In this document: positions 62,824-64,000 of the stretch, one piece after another
How the letters are laid out: every line of letters starts with the position of its first letter
Position numbering within the stretch: the stretch's first letter is position 1
DNA from: Litomosoides sigmodontis
Taxonomy: Eukaryota; Nematoda; Chromadorea; Rhabditida; Onchocercidae
DNA length: 64,000 bases
Assembly: GCA_963070105.1 (NCBI GenBank)
Contig: OY718804.1
Coordinates: forward strand, 10,052,817 to 10,116,816
Direction of reading: 5' to 3'
The notes under the pieces: model-generated
What the model was told of the DNA's origin: nothing
Database searches by the model: none
Seen by the model: only the letters and a program-made list of their open reading frames with translations
Program-made: the position numbers and the translations under genes

Positions 62824-64000
62824 GTTATTCATTTCATAGTTTATCGCATTAGCAACTTTACTTATTTTTTTGCTTTCTTAAAATTTTGCAATATTTTAGT
62901 CGAATGGAAATGTTTGATGACAAACGATTAATTCAATCTTTTTGAATTTTAGAAATATTAATGGAACAATTAGACTTATCATATCAGTAATTTTAAAATA
63001 CTACTAGCAAATTTTTCAATGCTTCTAATAAAATGAAAAAACGGCTAATTATCTCCAGTGCTACTGATAGAATGATAAAGCGGCTAATTTTCATGCAAAA
63101 TTTCACGTTGTCACGTAAACATTAAATAATCTTCATTGATATGAATTCACTGATAAATTTCATTTCTGTTTTTTCTCAACTTAAGTTGCATAACTGTAGA
63201 GCAACGAAGATTTTATCGGAACGATTATGTTTAACAAGCAGAAATTTCATTGAGTCAAAAATCATTAAGCCACTGGTGCATTGTGCGATCACATCGATTT
63301 CACATTTCTACCTCAATTCATCGCTCCTCCATTCCTCTCTTAATTTGAACTCTTTTCGAATTATCTCATCGGCGGCCACCTGTGAACAGCTGAACAGCAA
63401 TGAAAAGGAATCACTCGCTCATTTCTCAGTTTAATTTCTATTTCCATTTTACTTGAAATGGCTAATCTTACTTGAAAATGCTACTGAATTAATTTTAGCT
63501 CTCCATTAAATTGTGATATTAATTAATTGAACGCATTTACATTGTGCAAAAATTTTACATTATAATATTTGTACTAAAAAATTACATTATCTCATATTAG
63601 AACATTACATTTTAATTGAAATTAAATCATTATTTTTCAAGCTTTCTTGCTTAGAGGGATGAGCACGGAATTGGTAAGATGCAAAAAAATTGAAACTTTA
63701 TTCCACTCAACTTTTCGAGGAAAAAATGAAATTGGAGATCGAAATGTTGAATTTCAGTAATATTTCTATGAGGGTGAAATAAGCTAATTAACACAGTAAT
63801 TCCCACTTTCATCTTGCAAAATAAATCTCTCAGAGGAATTAGCCATTCTAAGAGCTTTTAAATTTCTCAACCGTTGCAAAGTTCGAACTGTAAAGTAAGT
63901 CCTTGTCTTCACCACTTTCCATCTTATCCCTCTCATTTACATTCACGGCTAATCACTCGGACATTGTGGTAGTACTTGCATTTCCCAATGAGCAAGCCAT

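Larger units (their letters stand above)
53542..64000. other. Gene-free stretch right of paralogue B
   Basis: About 10.4 kb with no exon I can defend. The best open frames (56883-57098 minus, 63141-63434 plus, 60356-60676 minus) have no recognisable motif and no splice partner. Contents: CAACGTG array in a palindrome 57476-57510, GA microsatellite 58034-58072, cruciform-like inverted repeat 59712-59737, GA-rich tract 62251-62298 and a compound GT/CT/CA microsatellite 62635-62820. It may be upstream control DNA of paralogue B or intronic sequence of a gene beyond the window. Confidence 0.55.

Noticed and set aside
63141..63434. 97-codon plus-strand frame near the right edge
   Set aside because: No recognisable family, no clear splice sites, and composition like the surrounding non-coding DNA.

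Overview
This window reads as nuclear DNA of a nematode. It is AT-rich and carries compact multi-exon genes with GT...AG introns and mostly short TTTTCAG-type acceptors. The gene content fits: a BRE-3/egghead glycolipid mannosyltransferase and a Twist factor whose C-terminal block resembles C. elegans HLH-8. I rebuilt every gene exon by exon, requiring reading-frame closure at each junction. Two junctions remain doubtful and are flagged. The species cannot be fixed from sequence alone.

Layout. 1-1597 (-): the 5' part of the spliceosome factor YJU2/CCDC94, running off the left edge. 1598-7164: no recognisable gene. 7165-10911 (+): BRE-3/egghead. 10912-15424: gene-free, with a long TTTA microsatellite. 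15425-17441 (+): FTSJ1/TRM7 tRNA 2'-O-methyltransferase. 18126-21353 (+): GatB, subunit B of mitochondrial glutamyl-tRNA(Gln) amidotransferase. 22298-27689 (+): a large C2H2 zinc-finger protein built from seven copies of one ~80-residue double-finger module. 28430-29992 (+): Twist/HLH-8 bHLH factor. 33303-36568 (-): SBSPON-like secreted protein (somatomedin-B plus thrombospondin type 1). 40289-42282 (-) and 51158-53541 (-): two paralogous single-pass membrane proteins of a family I do not recognise. The rest, including 42283-51157 and 53542-64000, is AT-rich non-coding sequence with microsatellites, short tandem duplications and inverted repeats.

No operon is proven. Five plus-strand genes run head to tail from 7165 to 29992. 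FTSJ1 and GatB are 684 bp apart and both serve tRNA quality, one by modifying tRNA and one by completing Gln-tRNA(Gln) in mitochondria. FTSJ1, GatB and the zinc-finger gene each have a splice-acceptor-like AG shortly before the ATG, as expected for trans-splicing or a 5' UTR intron.

The most novel items are the seven-module zinc-finger protein with a conserved CFP motif closing each module, the unrecognised membrane-protein pair (one copy with an apparent GG instead of AG acceptor), and an SBSPON-like protein whose somatomedin-B domain is split by a ~163-residue basic insertion.
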